Positions 17,491 to 25,692 of a stretch of 64,000 nucleotides of DNA are shown here, one piece after another. The translations under genes and the position numbers were made by a program. The notes under the pieces were generated by a model. It saw only the letters and a list, made by a program, of their open reading frames with translations, made no database searches and was not told the DNA's origin. Source of the DNA: Citrobacter braakii (GTDB lineage: Bacteria; Pseudomonadota; Gammaproteobacteria; Enterobacterales; Enterobacteriaceae); the NCBI RefSeq assembly GCF_002075345.1, contig NZ_NAEW01000002.1, forward strand, positions 124,001 to 188,000. Direction: 5' to 3'. Position 1 is the first letter of the stretch; every line of letters starts with the position of its first letter.

Positions 17491-18792
17491 TTACGACTGA
17501 GTATCCTGCTGATTTTTCTCACACTCGCTTTCAGCTTTTTCCATTGCCTCCCTCGCTTCCTCTTGCCTCTGATTCCAGAGACTGTCAGACGGCATCTCCA
17601 CACGAACTGAAACATACTGGTCGGATGGAATGTCTATCGGGTCACCGTTGGAAAATCCGTCCCGCTCATTGCGTGCAAAAGCCGGGGCGGCAGGATGGGT
17701 GCGATGATAGGTTTTCACCAGAACTGAACCATTCGGATTAACCTTGTAATCCAGCCATATCAAAGGCTGTCTGTTTCGGTCTTTAGGAATATCAAAACCA
17801 CCATCGATGCCCCCCCAGGCGGCATCAGAATTCAGCCCCATACAGCCCTCAATAAGATATTCTCCAACCTCCTGTCGTATTACTGTTATCCCCTGAGATT
17901 CCTCATTTGTTTCCGCGCGCCCATCAGAATACAGCTTAACAATTGGCGATGAGGCTTTTAAAGTACCATCGGAAGCTTTGGTTGTGTTTGCTGTACCGTA
18001 AAGTTGATTGATGCTCACATTACCTGCATCAAGTTGTGTCTGATTAGTACCAACAGCAGAGACAAGGCCTGTTGTTGAAACACAGAGTGCCGCATAGGTA
18101 TCTGATGCTTTGGAAAAAAATATCTGACCGTATCTGTATATCCCTGCACCCGTACCATCGAATGCAGAGCCATCATCGCGAAACCAGCCAGACCCGATTA
18201 ACCCCATTCGCCTGAACGCCGCAGCAATACCTGTCGTCGTTTGTCTGGAACTGTCCCCTCGAATCATTACATTTCCGTTCGCCTCCCCAGCATCTTTTGT
18301 CGCGCAACTTCCTAACCCGAGGTTTTGGCGAGATTTAGCCTTATCATTAACATCATTCAGATTCTGGCTTTTATCCATTTTCCCAGAAAGTGTCGATGCT
18401 ATTCCATTCCATGCTGGTCCTGTCCAGGTTGAACCATCAGGCAGTTTGACTGTGACATTCCCTGTGCCGCTGAAAATACTTTGCCAGTTCTGCTTGTCAT
18501 AGTTCAGCCCGCGCAGGGCTTCCGCACTCTGAGCTACCAGTGCGGCAGTAACCATGTTCAGCGCCACGCGCGGAACAGCAGACCACGCCGAACCAGACTG
18601 CGTTGGCCCGGTGAAATTACTCACCAGCGTCAGTGATGTGTTGCTGTTGATAGTCTTAACCGGGAGGGTGTATGGAATACCACCGACCGTAACGACAATA
18701 AAATCACCGGCCGCCAGCTCTGTAGTGAATGCGGTTCCGCTGCCGGCTACAGCAGCAGAGTTATTCGTCAGGGTTAAGGTTCCTGCTGACAT
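17491..18792 (-). CDS. Phage tail fibre protein
   Basis: This 433-aa protein is low-complexity, Gly/Ser/Thr/Asn-rich and fibre-like. A conserved N-terminal domain (TLTNNSAAVAGSGTAF) is followed by a collar with KMDKSQNLNDVNDKAKSRQN, the Asn/Leu spacing typical of tail-fibre repeats. The C-terminal part has DYKVNPNGSVLVKTYHRTH and ends in a charged coiled coil (RQEEAREAMEKAESECEKNQ). It follows the J-like gene and a tiny ORF on the same strand. Receptor specificity is unknown. Confidence 0.8.
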   Translation of the reverse strand: MSAGTLTLTNNSAAVAGSGTAFTTELAAGDFIVVTVGGIPYTLPVKTINSNTSLTLVSNFTGPTQSGSAWSAVPRVALNMVTAALVAQSAEALRGLNYDKQNWQSIFSGTGNVTVKLPDGSTWTGPAWNGIASTLSGKMDKSQNLNDVNDKAKSRQNLGLGSCATKDAGEANGNVMIRGDSSRQTTTGIAAAFRRMGLIGSGWFRDDGSAFDGTGAGIYRYGQIFFSKASDTYAALCVSTTGLVSAVGTNQTQLDAGNVSINQLYGTANTTKASDGTLKASSPIVKLYSDGRAETNEESQGITVIRQEVGEYLIEGCMGLNSDAAWGGIDGGFDIPKDRNRQPLIWLDYKVNPNGSVLVKTYHRTHPAAPAFARNERDGFSNGDPIDIPSDQYVSVRVEMPSDSLWNQRQEEAREAMEKAESECEKNQQDTQS

Positions 18793-18801
18793 ACGTTTTC
18801 C

Positions 18802-18927
18802 TCAATACATGTTCGGAAGTATAAGAATGGGCATGGTGATATTCCTGTTCCTGGTCATATCCCACCCGTTACTGTAGTAATTGCCAAAAACCCTGTTATA
18901 TGCAGACCGGACGCTACCGCCAGACAT
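18802..18927 (-). CDS. Tiny ORF between J and tail fibre, 41 aa
   Basis: An ATG at 18927 opens 41 codons (MSGGSVRSAYNRVFGNYYSN start, ILILPNMY end). It starts 12 nt after the J stop, and its TGA is followed by AGGA and the tail fibre ATG 9 nt later, so it fits tightly in the tail operon. I do not recognise a function. It could also be a decayed remnant of the missing J C-terminus. Confidence 0.45.
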   Translation of the reverse strand: MSGGSVRSAYNRVFGNYYSNGWDMTRNRNITMPILILPNMY

Positions 18928-18938
18928 CACAACACCTT

Positions 18939-21005
18939 TTATGCGAAGGTTCCCGTACCCGATACATCAAATGAGTTGGTGGAGCTGCGCGGCACGTTTA
19001 CCCAGTTACCATCATTGCGGCGCCACTGTGCCTCGTAGGCGATGGCATTCTGCGCCTGGTCCCAGCTCACACGCATGGTTTCGACGCTGATATTCTGCTG
19101 TACCACTGAAAACGAGCTGATCACAATGTTAGCAGGCGGCGACTGGTTACCCGGCGGGATCACACTCACCGGCCGCTGGTCAATGATGGCTCCGGTATCG
19201 ATACGGGCATATTTATCCGGGTCGTGCCATGCGCCGGTAATCGAGAAGGTACCATCATTGTTATCGGAGACACTGACAACACGATACTGCTGGGCGTAGA
19301 GTTCATCTGACTCAACCACCCATACAGCTTCGGCATGTGGCGTCTCACTGTATGCCGTGGTGACTGTGACTGATTCCCCGTTAACCGCCTGAATAGTCCT
19401 GCTCTGTGACGCACCGGAGGGAAGATTGAGAATAAGGCGATCGCCTGCTGCTGCATCAGCTACGCGGTCAAGTTTAATCACGCGACCGTTAACAGCACTG
19501 ATGCGGCCGCCCATAACTTTGCCGGACAGAAGCTCGTCTGACACGGCGATGATGTATCCCGGCTGCGGAATGTTTCCGTCCAGGCCAACATCAAACGAAA
19601 CAACGCGATCCTTGTTGTTGGTGAGAATACCCCAGCGCCCCTTTCGGTTAGCTTCTGACTGCCTGGTACAGCCGATGGCTGTCATTTCCAGCTGATTAAA
19701 TCCGTACCGGGCCACCAGAGGCTGCTCAAATACCGGCTCCATCGCATCCGCATAGGCGTTACCCGGATCAGACCAGGAAACCAGCGCGATGGTATACCGC
19801 GTTTTTGTCGTGCTGCTGGAATAGGTAAAGCGTCCGTCGATAACGTTAGCGCGGGTGTAAACGTAATCCACATCTCTCGGCATATCGGCAAGCGCAACAA
19901 TCTGATCACCGCCCCAGTACGTCATACCCCGGAATATAGCCGCAAAGTCACGCAGCACAGTGTAAGCGTCATTCCTGTCCTGAACATAGACGTTACAGGT
20001 ATAGCGTGGCTCTGTCCCGCTTCCACCCTTTCCATCCGGTACCGGCTGATCGCAATACTGCGATACCTGGTACAACGTCCATTTATCGATGTTGGCTGCA
20101 GTCAGGCGATTACCCAGACCAAAGCGATCGGTAATCACCAGATCGTAAAATATCCACGCCGGGTTATCAGTCCAGGCCCACTTAAACGCGCCCTGCCATG
20201 TACCGCTGTAAGCCCTCGTTTCAGGGTCGTAATTATCAGGAACACGGATCACGCGCCCGCGAGGCTCACATGAGATCTGCGGTATTGAACCGTTAAACTG
20301 ACTCGAGTCGAATTCGATGTACAGCAGCGCGGTATTCGGGTAGCGCAGCTTGGCGTCAATCACCTCGGTAAAACTCTGCAGCGTCATCGTGTCGCCGATC
20401 TTCGCGCTGTTTGCATCAGTGGTTATCTTACGCAGTCGGATTGTCCAGGTGCTGCCAGTCTGCGGTAAATCAATACGGTGGCTGCGCTCATAACCAGACG
20501 TCGTTTTGCCGGTTGCGCTGGTATTAAGAACGGTTTGCCAGGTCCCACCATCAGTCTGCAGGTCTATCGCATAATTGATGGAATACCCTACCAGATCGCC
20601 GCTGTCCTCCTGCTTAAACAGTGAAGGCCATTTCAGTCGCAGGCGAACGGCTGATAGTTGGGTGTTGGTGAAGGTGCGCGTCCAGGCTATAGCGCTTGAT
20701 ACTTCAGTTCCAACATTGATTTCGTTTTCGGTACCGGGAATGCCCTGAATGTAATTTTGTGCCTGCGTTCCCGCGCGAAACTCCCACGTCACGCCGCTAA
20801 AGTTTTGGGAGCCGTCGGAGTTTTCCAACGCCGTGCCGTCTAAGTAGATATTTTTTCCGGTTAATTGCCCTGCAAACTCCCCTTCCCCAAGCGCAAGGAG
20901 GATTTTGGCCTTCGCTACAGATTGCAGATCATCAGGCTGTTCGGTAGGGGTTCGGGAACTGGAACTGCCGCCCTTGCGGCCTTTGATAAGGGTTGCTTTA
21001 GCCAT
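18939..21005 (-). CDS. Tail tip/host specificity protein J, C-terminally short
   Basis: This 688-aa protein matches the N-terminal two thirds of lambda gpJ-type central tail tip proteins (lambda J about 1132 aa). The N-terminal PTEQPDDLQSVAKAKILLAL, the DNPAWIFYDLVITDRFGLGN core and a fibronectin type III segment starting near residue 625 are present. It stops inside that segment after NSFDVSGTGTFA, so the distal receptor-binding part is missing. This looks like a truncation, and the tail is presumably not functional. Confidence 0.85.
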   Translation of the reverse strand: MAKATLIKGRKGGSSSSRTPTEQPDDLQSVAKAKILLALGEGEFAGQLTGKNIYLDGTALENSDGSQNFSGVTWEFRAGTQAQNYIQGIPGTENEINVGTEVSSAIAWTRTFTNTQLSAVRLRLKWPSLFKQEDSGDLVGYSINYAIDLQTDGGTWQTVLNTSATGKTTSGYERSHRIDLPQTGSTWTIRLRKITTDANSAKIGDTMTLQSFTEVIDAKLRYPNTALLYIEFDSSQFNGSIPQISCEPRGRVIRVPDNYDPETRAYSGTWQGAFKWAWTDNPAWIFYDLVITDRFGLGNRLTAANIDKWTLYQVSQYCDQPVPDGKGGSGTEPRYTCNVYVQDRNDAYTVLRDFAAIFRGMTYWGGDQIVALADMPRDVDYVYTRANVIDGRFTYSSSTTKTRYTIALVSWSDPGNAYADAMEPVFEQPLVARYGFNQLEMTAIGCTRQSEANRKGRWGILTNNKDRVVSFDVGLDGNIPQPGYIIAVSDELLSGKVMGGRISAVNGRVIKLDRVADAAAGDRLILNLPSGASQSRTIQAVNGESVTVTTAYSETPHAEAVWVVESDELYAQQYRVVSVSDNNDGTFSITGAWHDPDKYARIDTGAIIDQRPVSVIPPGNQSPPANIVISSFSVVQQNISVETMRVSWDQAQNAIAYEAQWRRNDGNWVNVPRSSTNSFDVSGTGTFA

Positions 21006-21056
21006 TTCGCGCCCATAAAAAAACCGCCCGTAGGCGGTATATATGAAGGTGGATAT

Positions 21057-21773
21057 TTAATAAAATTCCACGCTTGTATGTGCTGTAATTACTGTCGGTT
21101 TAGGAAGCGGATTCCCTGCATTCTGTATTATCAGATTACATAACTCTGGAACAAGTTTCGCGTTGTATTTACAAGTTGTTGTAGCAGTATATCCTTGTGC
21201 ATAGCTACTTTCGTTTATAATCTTGTAGTCAAGAGGTTTAGTATTTTTATCTAAATAAATAACTTCATTACTGGACAAAATTTTATCTGAGCCATAAAAC
21301 TCAGAGCGTATTAAATTATCATTATCATCATAAAAATGCGTTGCTATTTTTTGGCCTAAATAATAAGTATCTTTAATCATTCCACTTGCTGTGAGAGAGA
21401 ATGTATTTTTCTCACCATTATCATTCTGAGAAAGAATATTACAATCTTCCGTTAGACCAACAAAGTACGGGTTTTCACCTCTCTTGCCTACAAGATTTAC
21501 CCCATCATTATTAAGTTCTGTTTTAAAGCCATTTGAAATATTATCCAAGCTCAGGCTTTCAATACAACCTTTTTTATTTAGCTTTAATAATACTTTATAA
21601 GTAACCTTGCCATTACTCTCCACTATAGTACTAAGTGATTTCACTGGTCCTTTAACAGGATTAAAATCGAACATAGTTGATAGATTATATAATACAGGGA
21701 TATAACCATTTTCGGCGTGACTCATCCCAGAAATCAAAACTGTACTGAGTAACAAAACATATAATTTCTTCAT
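21057..21773 (-). CDS. YnfC-like (UPF0257) exported protein
   Basis: This 238-aa protein has a signal peptide (MKKLYVLLLSTVLISGMSHA, cleaved before ENGY). The mature part resembles E. coli YnfC: MFDFNPVKGPVKSL, KKGCIESLSL and CKYNAKLVPELCNLII align with EFDFDPLRGPVKDF, EEGCFDSLEL and CEYDSHANPVDCQLII (recalled). YnfC is a lipoprotein of unknown function; this copy lacks an obvious lipobox Cys and would be periplasmic. It sits between tail genes J and I, is much more AT-rich than they are, and looks like a recently added cargo (moron) gene. Confidence 0.7.
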   Translation of the reverse strand: MKKLYVLLLSTVLISGMSHAENGYIPVLYNLSTMFDFNPVKGPVKSLSTIVESNGKVTYKVLLKLNKKGCIESLSLDNISNGFKTELNNDGVNLVGKRGENPYFVGLTEDCNILSQNDNGEKNTFSLTASGMIKDTYYLGQKIATHFYDDNDNLIRSEFYGSDKILSSNEVIYLDKNTKPLDYKIINESSYAQGYTATTTCKYNAKLVPELCNLIIQNAGNPLPKPTVITAHTSVEFY

Positions 21774-21827
21774 ATACCCTATCACCTTGATATTAGGCTT
21801 ATTACCTATAGCGTAATTACAACATGG

Positions 21828-22430
21828 TTATTGCTGATCTTCAACGTAAATACCTGCCGATATGATAGCGCCACCAATACGTCGCTGACCGTATAAAAGA
21901 GGAACTGGATACCCCTGCGCAGCTGTATTAGTTACGCCTCCGAACGCATACGAAGCCCGGTTATCTGCACTTTGCTTGCTGGCTATGCCGGATGGTTGCG
22001 GTGAGAGCATTTGTATAACACCGCCAAGCGCCATTGCCGCACCAATTTTCATTGCAGCTGGCCCCCATGCGGCACCACCCCATGCCTGGCCTATTGTTGC
22101 CCCCAACGCACCAATTACCACCAGTACGCCCCCTAAGATTGTTTGAAGTAAACCTGCTTTTTTACTCCCAATCACGATAGGAACGATTCGTATCACTTCA
22201 CCTGTAACGGGAAAACCTAAATCATCTTTCCCAAGATTTTTTTTACCTTTAAATACTGCATACGTAAGCCCTCGCATTTTGCTGGTATTTAAATACTGTT
22301 CAAATCCATTTATTGTTTTTGATAAAGCGTTAATGGCTTCGGCAGTTGTTCTTATTAATCTGTTATGAGAGCGGCCAAATGATTTACCTAAAACCCCACC
22401 AAGTTCAATCCTGGTCATTACTTCTTGCAT
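21828..22430 (-). CDS. Tail assembly protein I (lambda gpI-like)
   Basis: This 200-aa protein is in the lambda gpI position between K and J. It shows a basic N-terminal half, a hydrophobic Gly/Ala-rich stretch (GGVLVVIGALGATIGQAWGG) and the C-terminal YAFGGVTNTAAQGYPVPLLY typical of gpI-type proteins, which help assemble the tail tip with K and J. I chose ATG 22430, with GGAG upstream. Usually gpI directly follows K; here a lipoprotein gene intervenes. Confidence 0.82.
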   Translation of the reverse strand: MQEVMTRIELGGVLGKSFGRSHNRLIRTTAEAINALSKTINGFEQYLNTSKMRGLTYAVFKGKKNLGKDDLGFPVTGEVIRIVPIVIGSKKAGLLQTILGGVLVVIGALGATIGQAWGGAAWGPAAMKIGAAMALGGVIQMLSPQPSGIASKQSADNRASYAFGGVTNTAAQGYPVPLLYGQRRIGGAIISAGIYVEDQQ

Positions 22431-22482
22431 GTTAACTCCAATAAAAAAGCCACATAAAGTGGCTTTGAAGATTAGAATCGAC

Positions 22483-22818
22483 TTAAATACAGGAACGCGC
22501 AGCTTTACCCCATGGATCACCAATACCTTTACTTGCGGCATAGACTTTCACATCAGCCCCACCCTTTGGGTTCCCCTCTATTATAGCCATCGATAAAACA
22601 CCAAATAAATCATCAGATGCTGATATTCTATAACCAGCTTCGGTTTCTATACTTGTTGCCTGTGGATGTAGGTCCTGCCATTTAGGCGATAAGCACTTAT
22701 TAATTTGTGAAGCACTCTTTAATGAATGCCCTGAATAAATTGGAGATTCTTCCTGCAAGGAAGATGCACTACAACCAAATAAACCCAATAAAGAAATAAA
22801 TAATATGGCTCTTTTCAT
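22483..22818 (-). CDS. Prophage lipoprotein, cargo gene
   Basis: This 111-aa protein has a type II signal peptide MKRAILFISLLGLFGC (lipobox LFGC, lipidated Cys16). The mature part has CLSPKWQDLHPQATSIETEA and a second Cys near the end. It lies between tail genes K and I, a known place for cargo genes in lambdoid phages. The role may be superinfection exclusion or host surface change, but I recognise no characterised family. Confidence 0.72.
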   Translation of the reverse strand: MKRAILFISLLGLFGCSASSLQEESPIYSGHSLKSASQINKCLSPKWQDLHPQATSIETEAGYRISASDDLFGVLSMAIIEGNPKGGADVKVYAASKGIGDPWGKAARSCI

Positions 22819-22849
22819 GTCCCTATCCCCTTTTTGATATTGTAAAAGG

Positions 22850-23560
22850 TTAACACAGAGCCTCATGCCGTAGAACCTTCATTGTTCGTTCCTGCCAGTA
22901 GCCACCATAAGGAACGCGCTGGCTAAGATGCCCGTAAAGGTGATGCAGTAGCATGTTACCTTCTAACAGGATACCGGCATGGTTCCACTTGTTGGACTGG
23001 ACCTGCATGATAACCATATCACCTGGCTGCGGTGCGCCGCTGAATTCACGGAAGCCGCATTCATACCAGCAATCTTGGTAGAAGTTTTCGGGGTAACTGT
23101 CCTCCCACCAGGGATAATCCACGCGGTAATCCTTCAGCTCAATGCCATGCGTCTGCCGGAAATAGCTCATCACCAGACCCCAGCAATCGAAGTGACCGAG
23201 CACAAACGGGCGTTCCAGTAGCGGTAGCTCGCCACGCGGCTGGATAGTACGTAAATCCCCCTCCGGCCAGCTGGCGATATGCCAAGGAAGTAACGTAGCG
23301 TCACACTGTGCCTTATCCAGTTCGCTCGGCTGTGTCGTTGCGTCAGGGTGGCTGTGGACAATGGCAATCACCGTACCCCAGTCTTCGGCAGCGGCATAAT
23401 CCTCCGGCGACAGGTGGAAATGCTCTGTCGGATCGGTTGCCAGATTACGGCAGGGAATGTACCGCTGCACCCTGCTTTTTTGCACCACCACGCCGCAGCA
23501 TTCGCGCGGATATTCAGCAGCAGCATGCGCCATAATGGCATCGATAATTTTCTGACGCAT
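22850..23560 (-). CDS. Tail assembly protein K (JAMM plus NlpC/P60)
   Basis: This 236-aa two-domain lambda gpK-like protein has an N-terminal JAB/MPN domain with EYPRECCGVVV and HSHPDATTQPSELD (metal-binding HxHx7SxxD). Its C-terminal NlpC/P60 cysteine peptidase domain carries GHFDCWGLVMSYF (catalytic Cys) and WNHAGILL (His). It is needed for tail tip maturation. The 3' end overlaps the upstream frame of the lipoprotein gene. Confidence 0.9.
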   Translation of the reverse strand: MRQKIIDAIMAHAAAEYPRECCGVVVQKSRVQRYIPCRNLATDPTEHFHLSPEDYAAAEDWGTVIAIVHSHPDATTQPSELDKAQCDATLLPWHIASWPEGDLRTIQPRGELPLLERPFVLGHFDCWGLVMSYFRQTHGIELKDYRVDYPWWEDSYPENFYQDCWYECGFREFSGAPQPGDMVIMQVQSNKWNHAGILLEGNMLLHHLYGHLSQRVPYGGYWQERTMKVLRHEALC

Positions 23561-23561
23561 A

Positions 23562-24272
23562 TCAGCTCCTGATCAGGGATGTGCCAGGGAAACCACCAAA
23601 CGGCAACTCGTTCCCCTCGCCATGTCTCAACTTGCACGCAGTGAGCGTACCGGGACATTCATCGAGTGACGGATCGTTGACAGGGTTGTTGTGCTTGTCG
23701 AAATAGCGCGTCCCGGCATAGTCGCATCCATCACCGGAGCGGTATTTGTTACGGATACACCAGGTACAAAGCGAATGTAGCTGGCGCGTCGGAATCATCA
23801 GCCCCTGCAGATCCATCGGACTGGACAACGTAAACGCCACCACCTCGTTGGTTTCAGTGCTCTTGGCGTCAATGTAAAACACCTTCAGCTTTTCCTGCTG
23901 CGGATCCGCTGACGGGTTGCCCTCCGGATAGTTTTTCGCATCCAGATACTGCGCCAGCGTGTCATGAATCGTGACCTTTGCCTGCAGCAGGTCATCATAA
24001 GCAAGACACAGCGCCGTAATGGAACTGTCCAGGTTAGCGACCGAGAGCGTTGGCTGCGCGTTGGTCCCGTCGGTCGCTGTCTCAATACCCTCGATCTGGC
24101 AGGGCCAGGCTTTATATTCCTGCCCCTGCCACCAGATCGATTTCGCCGGTAGTCCAGGCTGGCGTGTCCCGTTCTCATAATTTGAGAGTCTTGACTGACG
24201 CCACCCGAATAATTTGGCTAATTGCTCTTGAGTTAAACCGAGCGCTTGCCGTTCTTTGGCGATGTTGTTCAT
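23562..24272 (-). CDS. In-frame fusion: HTH regulator N-term + tail protein L
   Basis: This 236-aa chimera has residues 1-41 as an XRE-type HTH (ERQALGLTQEQLAKLFGWRQ, then SRLSNYENGTRQPGL), the start of a Cro-position gene in the immunity region. From about residue 42 (PAKSIWWQGQEYKAWP) to the end (LPFGGFPGTSLIRS) it is the C-terminal majority of a lambdoid minor tail protein L, with its Cys cluster. The genes normally between cro and L (replication, lysis, head) have gone. ATG 24272 has GAGGACAAG just upstream. The ORF is intact, so a chimeric protein could be made from the early promoter. Confidence 0.85.
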   Translation of the reverse strand: MNNIAKERQALGLTQEQLAKLFGWRQSRLSNYENGTRQPGLPAKSIWWQGQEYKAWPCQIEGIETATDGTNAQPTLSVANLDSSITALCLAYDDLLQAKVTIHDTLAQYLDAKNYPEGNPSADPQQEKLKVFYIDAKSTETNEVVAFTLSSPMDLQGLMIPTRQLHSLCTWCIRNKYRSGDGCDYAGTRYFDKHNNPVNDPSLDECPGTLTACKLRHGEGNELPFGGFPGTSLIRS

Positions 24273-24289
24273 CTTGTCCTCACATATAG

Positions 24290-24319
24290 TGTTTAGCTGA
24301 ATTAAACACAAAATGTGTT
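24290..24319. promoter_or_regulatory. Right operator region of phage immunity
   Basis: Two overlapping dyads are visible: TGTTTA-N7-TAAACA (24290-24308) and AACACA-N3-TGTGTT (24305-24319). They lie just upstream of the fused HTH-L gene (-) and before the divergent repressor gene (+). The half-site TAAACACA recurs at the left operators (24853-24906), so the repressor at 24378 is the likely ligand. Confidence 0.65.
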
Positions 24320-24377
24320 AGATAGTCAAGACGAAACGTTCTTTGAGCGATAACACGTAACGTGGTAAAAATCAGTA

Positions 24378-24758
24378 ATGAATATAAACACTGCAATTGC
24401 CGCCAGACTGAAGCAGTTACGCGAACAGAAAAATATGTCGCAATCTAAACTCGCAGAGTTATGTGGGTGGGCTCAGTCGCGCATCGGGAACTATGAAGCA
24501 GGTCGCCGCAATGTTGGCGTTGACGACGCTATAACAATATCGAAAGCTCTCGGTATTAGTCCGGCAGAGCTAATGTTTGGTGATGATCACGCCGAATCAT
24601 GGTTAACGCCTAAACACCGTAAGTTAATCACCCTTTTTGACCAGTTGCCGGAGTCTGAACAAGACAAAATGATCGATACCTTTCAATTGCGACTGAAAGA
24701 AATTGATGAATATGTCGAGAAGTACCTTCGAGGACGATTCAAGCCAACTGACGACTAA
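24378..24758 (+). CDS. Prophage repressor, XRE-family
   Basis: This 126-aa protein has an N-terminal HTH (RLKQLREQKNMSQSKLAELC, then WAQSRIGNYEAG, about residues 8-60) and a short helical C-terminal tail. It lacks the S24 self-cleavage domain of lambda CI, so it is probably not inactivated by RecA. It occupies the CI position: divergent from the Cro-position gene, with operators on both sides and the early operon toward integrase downstream. Confidence 0.82.
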   Translation: MNINTAIAARLKQLREQKNMSQSKLAELCGWAQSRIGNYEAGRRNVGVDDAITISKALGISPAELMFGDDHAESWLTPKHRKLITLFDQLPESEQDKMIDTFQLRLKEIDEYVEKYLRGRFKPTDD

Positions 24759-24778
24759 GCAACAATTTTAAGCTACCT

Positions 24779-24804
24779 AACCAGCCTATTTGGCTGGTTT
24801 TTTT
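24779..24804 (+). terminator. Intrinsic terminator after repressor
   Basis: The stem AACCAGCC / GGCTGGTT with a short loop is followed by seven T residues, 20 bp after the repressor stop. It separates repressor transcription from the early promoter that follows. Confidence 0.85.
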
Positions 24805-24852
24805 ATGCCTATTTCCTTCCCTTTTCCCATATCGTTTTCATCCACACAGCTT

Positions 24853-24906
24853 TAAACACATGTCGTGTTGACTTTTAAACACATTTAGAGTTTAAATATA
24901 AACACA
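24853..24906 (+). promoter_or_regulatory. Left operators/early promoter, three 23-bp repeats
   Basis: TAAACACA occurs at 24853, 24876 and 24899, exactly 23 bp apart, each part of a partial dyad (for example TTTAAAC-N9-GTTTAAA at 24874-24896). A promoter is embedded: TTGACT (24868-24873), an 18-bp spacer, then TTAAAT (24892-24897). This is the three-operator layout of a lambdoid PL/OL driving the rightward early operon to integrase. Confidence 0.72.
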
Positions 24907-25051
24907 GTTTGCAAAACGTCATCAAGGCAGGACGCCCACGAAGTAGCTGCCGGCGGCATACGAATCACCGGATGAGATGACAGGCATTAACACGCAGCAG
25001 GTTCAACGTTCCGCCAGCCTGGCGACAAGGGCAACACAAAAGGATAAATCC

Positions 25052-25192
25052 ATGATCGATTTCGCACGTAAACCAGTGCGGTGTCAGGCCGTACATCTAA
25101 ATCGCATTGAAGTAATCATTCGACTGATTTGCTACATACTCGCCCAGAAGGGTGACCCGTCTGCCGACCAACAGACTGCAGTTCGTTCATAA
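25052..25192 (+). CDS. Small phage early protein, 46 aa
   Basis: ATG 25052, preceded by AAGGATAAATCC, opens 46 codons (MIDFARKPVRCQAVHLNRIE). It is the first ORF of the rightward early operon. I recall similar unnamed small proteins in enterobacterial prophages but no function. A single hydrophobic patch (VIIRLICYIL) could be a membrane or protein-contact helix. Between it and the operators (24907-25051) there is no other gene. Confidence 0.55.
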   Translation: MIDFARKPVRCQAVHLNRIEVIIRLICYILAQKGDPSADQQTAVRS

Positions 25193-25317
25193 CGAGTTTG
25201 ACCAATGGCTGTTGCCAGCCTCATGCCCGGTGCACAGGGCATTGTGATGGTAATACCACCATCGTAACCAAACAGGAGACGAAGACCTGTTCTGGTTAAA
25301 TTGGAAAAGTGTTATTT

Positions 25318-25341
25318 GCCCGTCCCGTGGCGGGCTTTTTT
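25318..25341 (+). terminator. Intrinsic terminator in early operon
   Basis: GCCCG and CGGGC arms (25318-25322 and 25331-25335) enclose a short loop and are followed by six T residues. It lies just before the 25354 gene, so early transcription must read through it, as lambdoid phages do by antitermination. I see no N-like gene here. Confidence 0.7.
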
Positions 25342-25353
25342 CCGGAGGTTTTT

Positions 25354-25692
25354 ATGTCAGCTAATGATCTGGCATTGCGCTTCAGCAGCGCACCAGCAGA
25401 GGCATTAATCGGGGTTTTGCCTGTTCTGGAAGTAAAAGAAGCATTACGTGAAGAAGTTGAAAGCGATGTGATGGATGAAGTCTGGACTGAGCACAACTTT
25501 GAAATGGAAGCGATGGGTGAACAAGTTGATGAAACAGCCAGGCTCGCTCGTAAGTTTGAATGTGCGGCTGAAGCTCTTGGAACGGCGATCAAACTTTCTC
25601 TGACTCTCCCACACAATGAGGCAATGCAGGTTCTGAGTGATGCCTTGAACGATAACCCTGGATACGGTCGCGAACCGGCAAAGGATGCGTGA
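25354..25692 (+). CDS. Phage early hypothetical protein, 112 aa
   Basis: This acidic helical protein starts MSANDLALRFSSAPAEALIG. ATG 25354 has GGAGG 6-7 nt upstream, preferred over an in-frame start at 25309 inside the terminator. I do not recognise a function. The stop overlaps the next ATG (TGATG), so it is translationally coupled to the Rrf2-like gene. Confidence 0.68.
   Translation: MSANDLALRFSSAPAEALIGVLPVLEVKEALREEVESDVMDEVWTEHNFEMEAMGEQVDETARLARKFECAAEALGTAIKLSLTLPHNEAMQVLSDALNDNPGYGREPAKDA

Noticed and set aside
17323..17610. 95-aa plus-strand ORF after the DinI-like gene
   Set aside because: It overlaps dinI and the tail fibre gene in other frames, has no ribosome binding site and shows no family resemblance.
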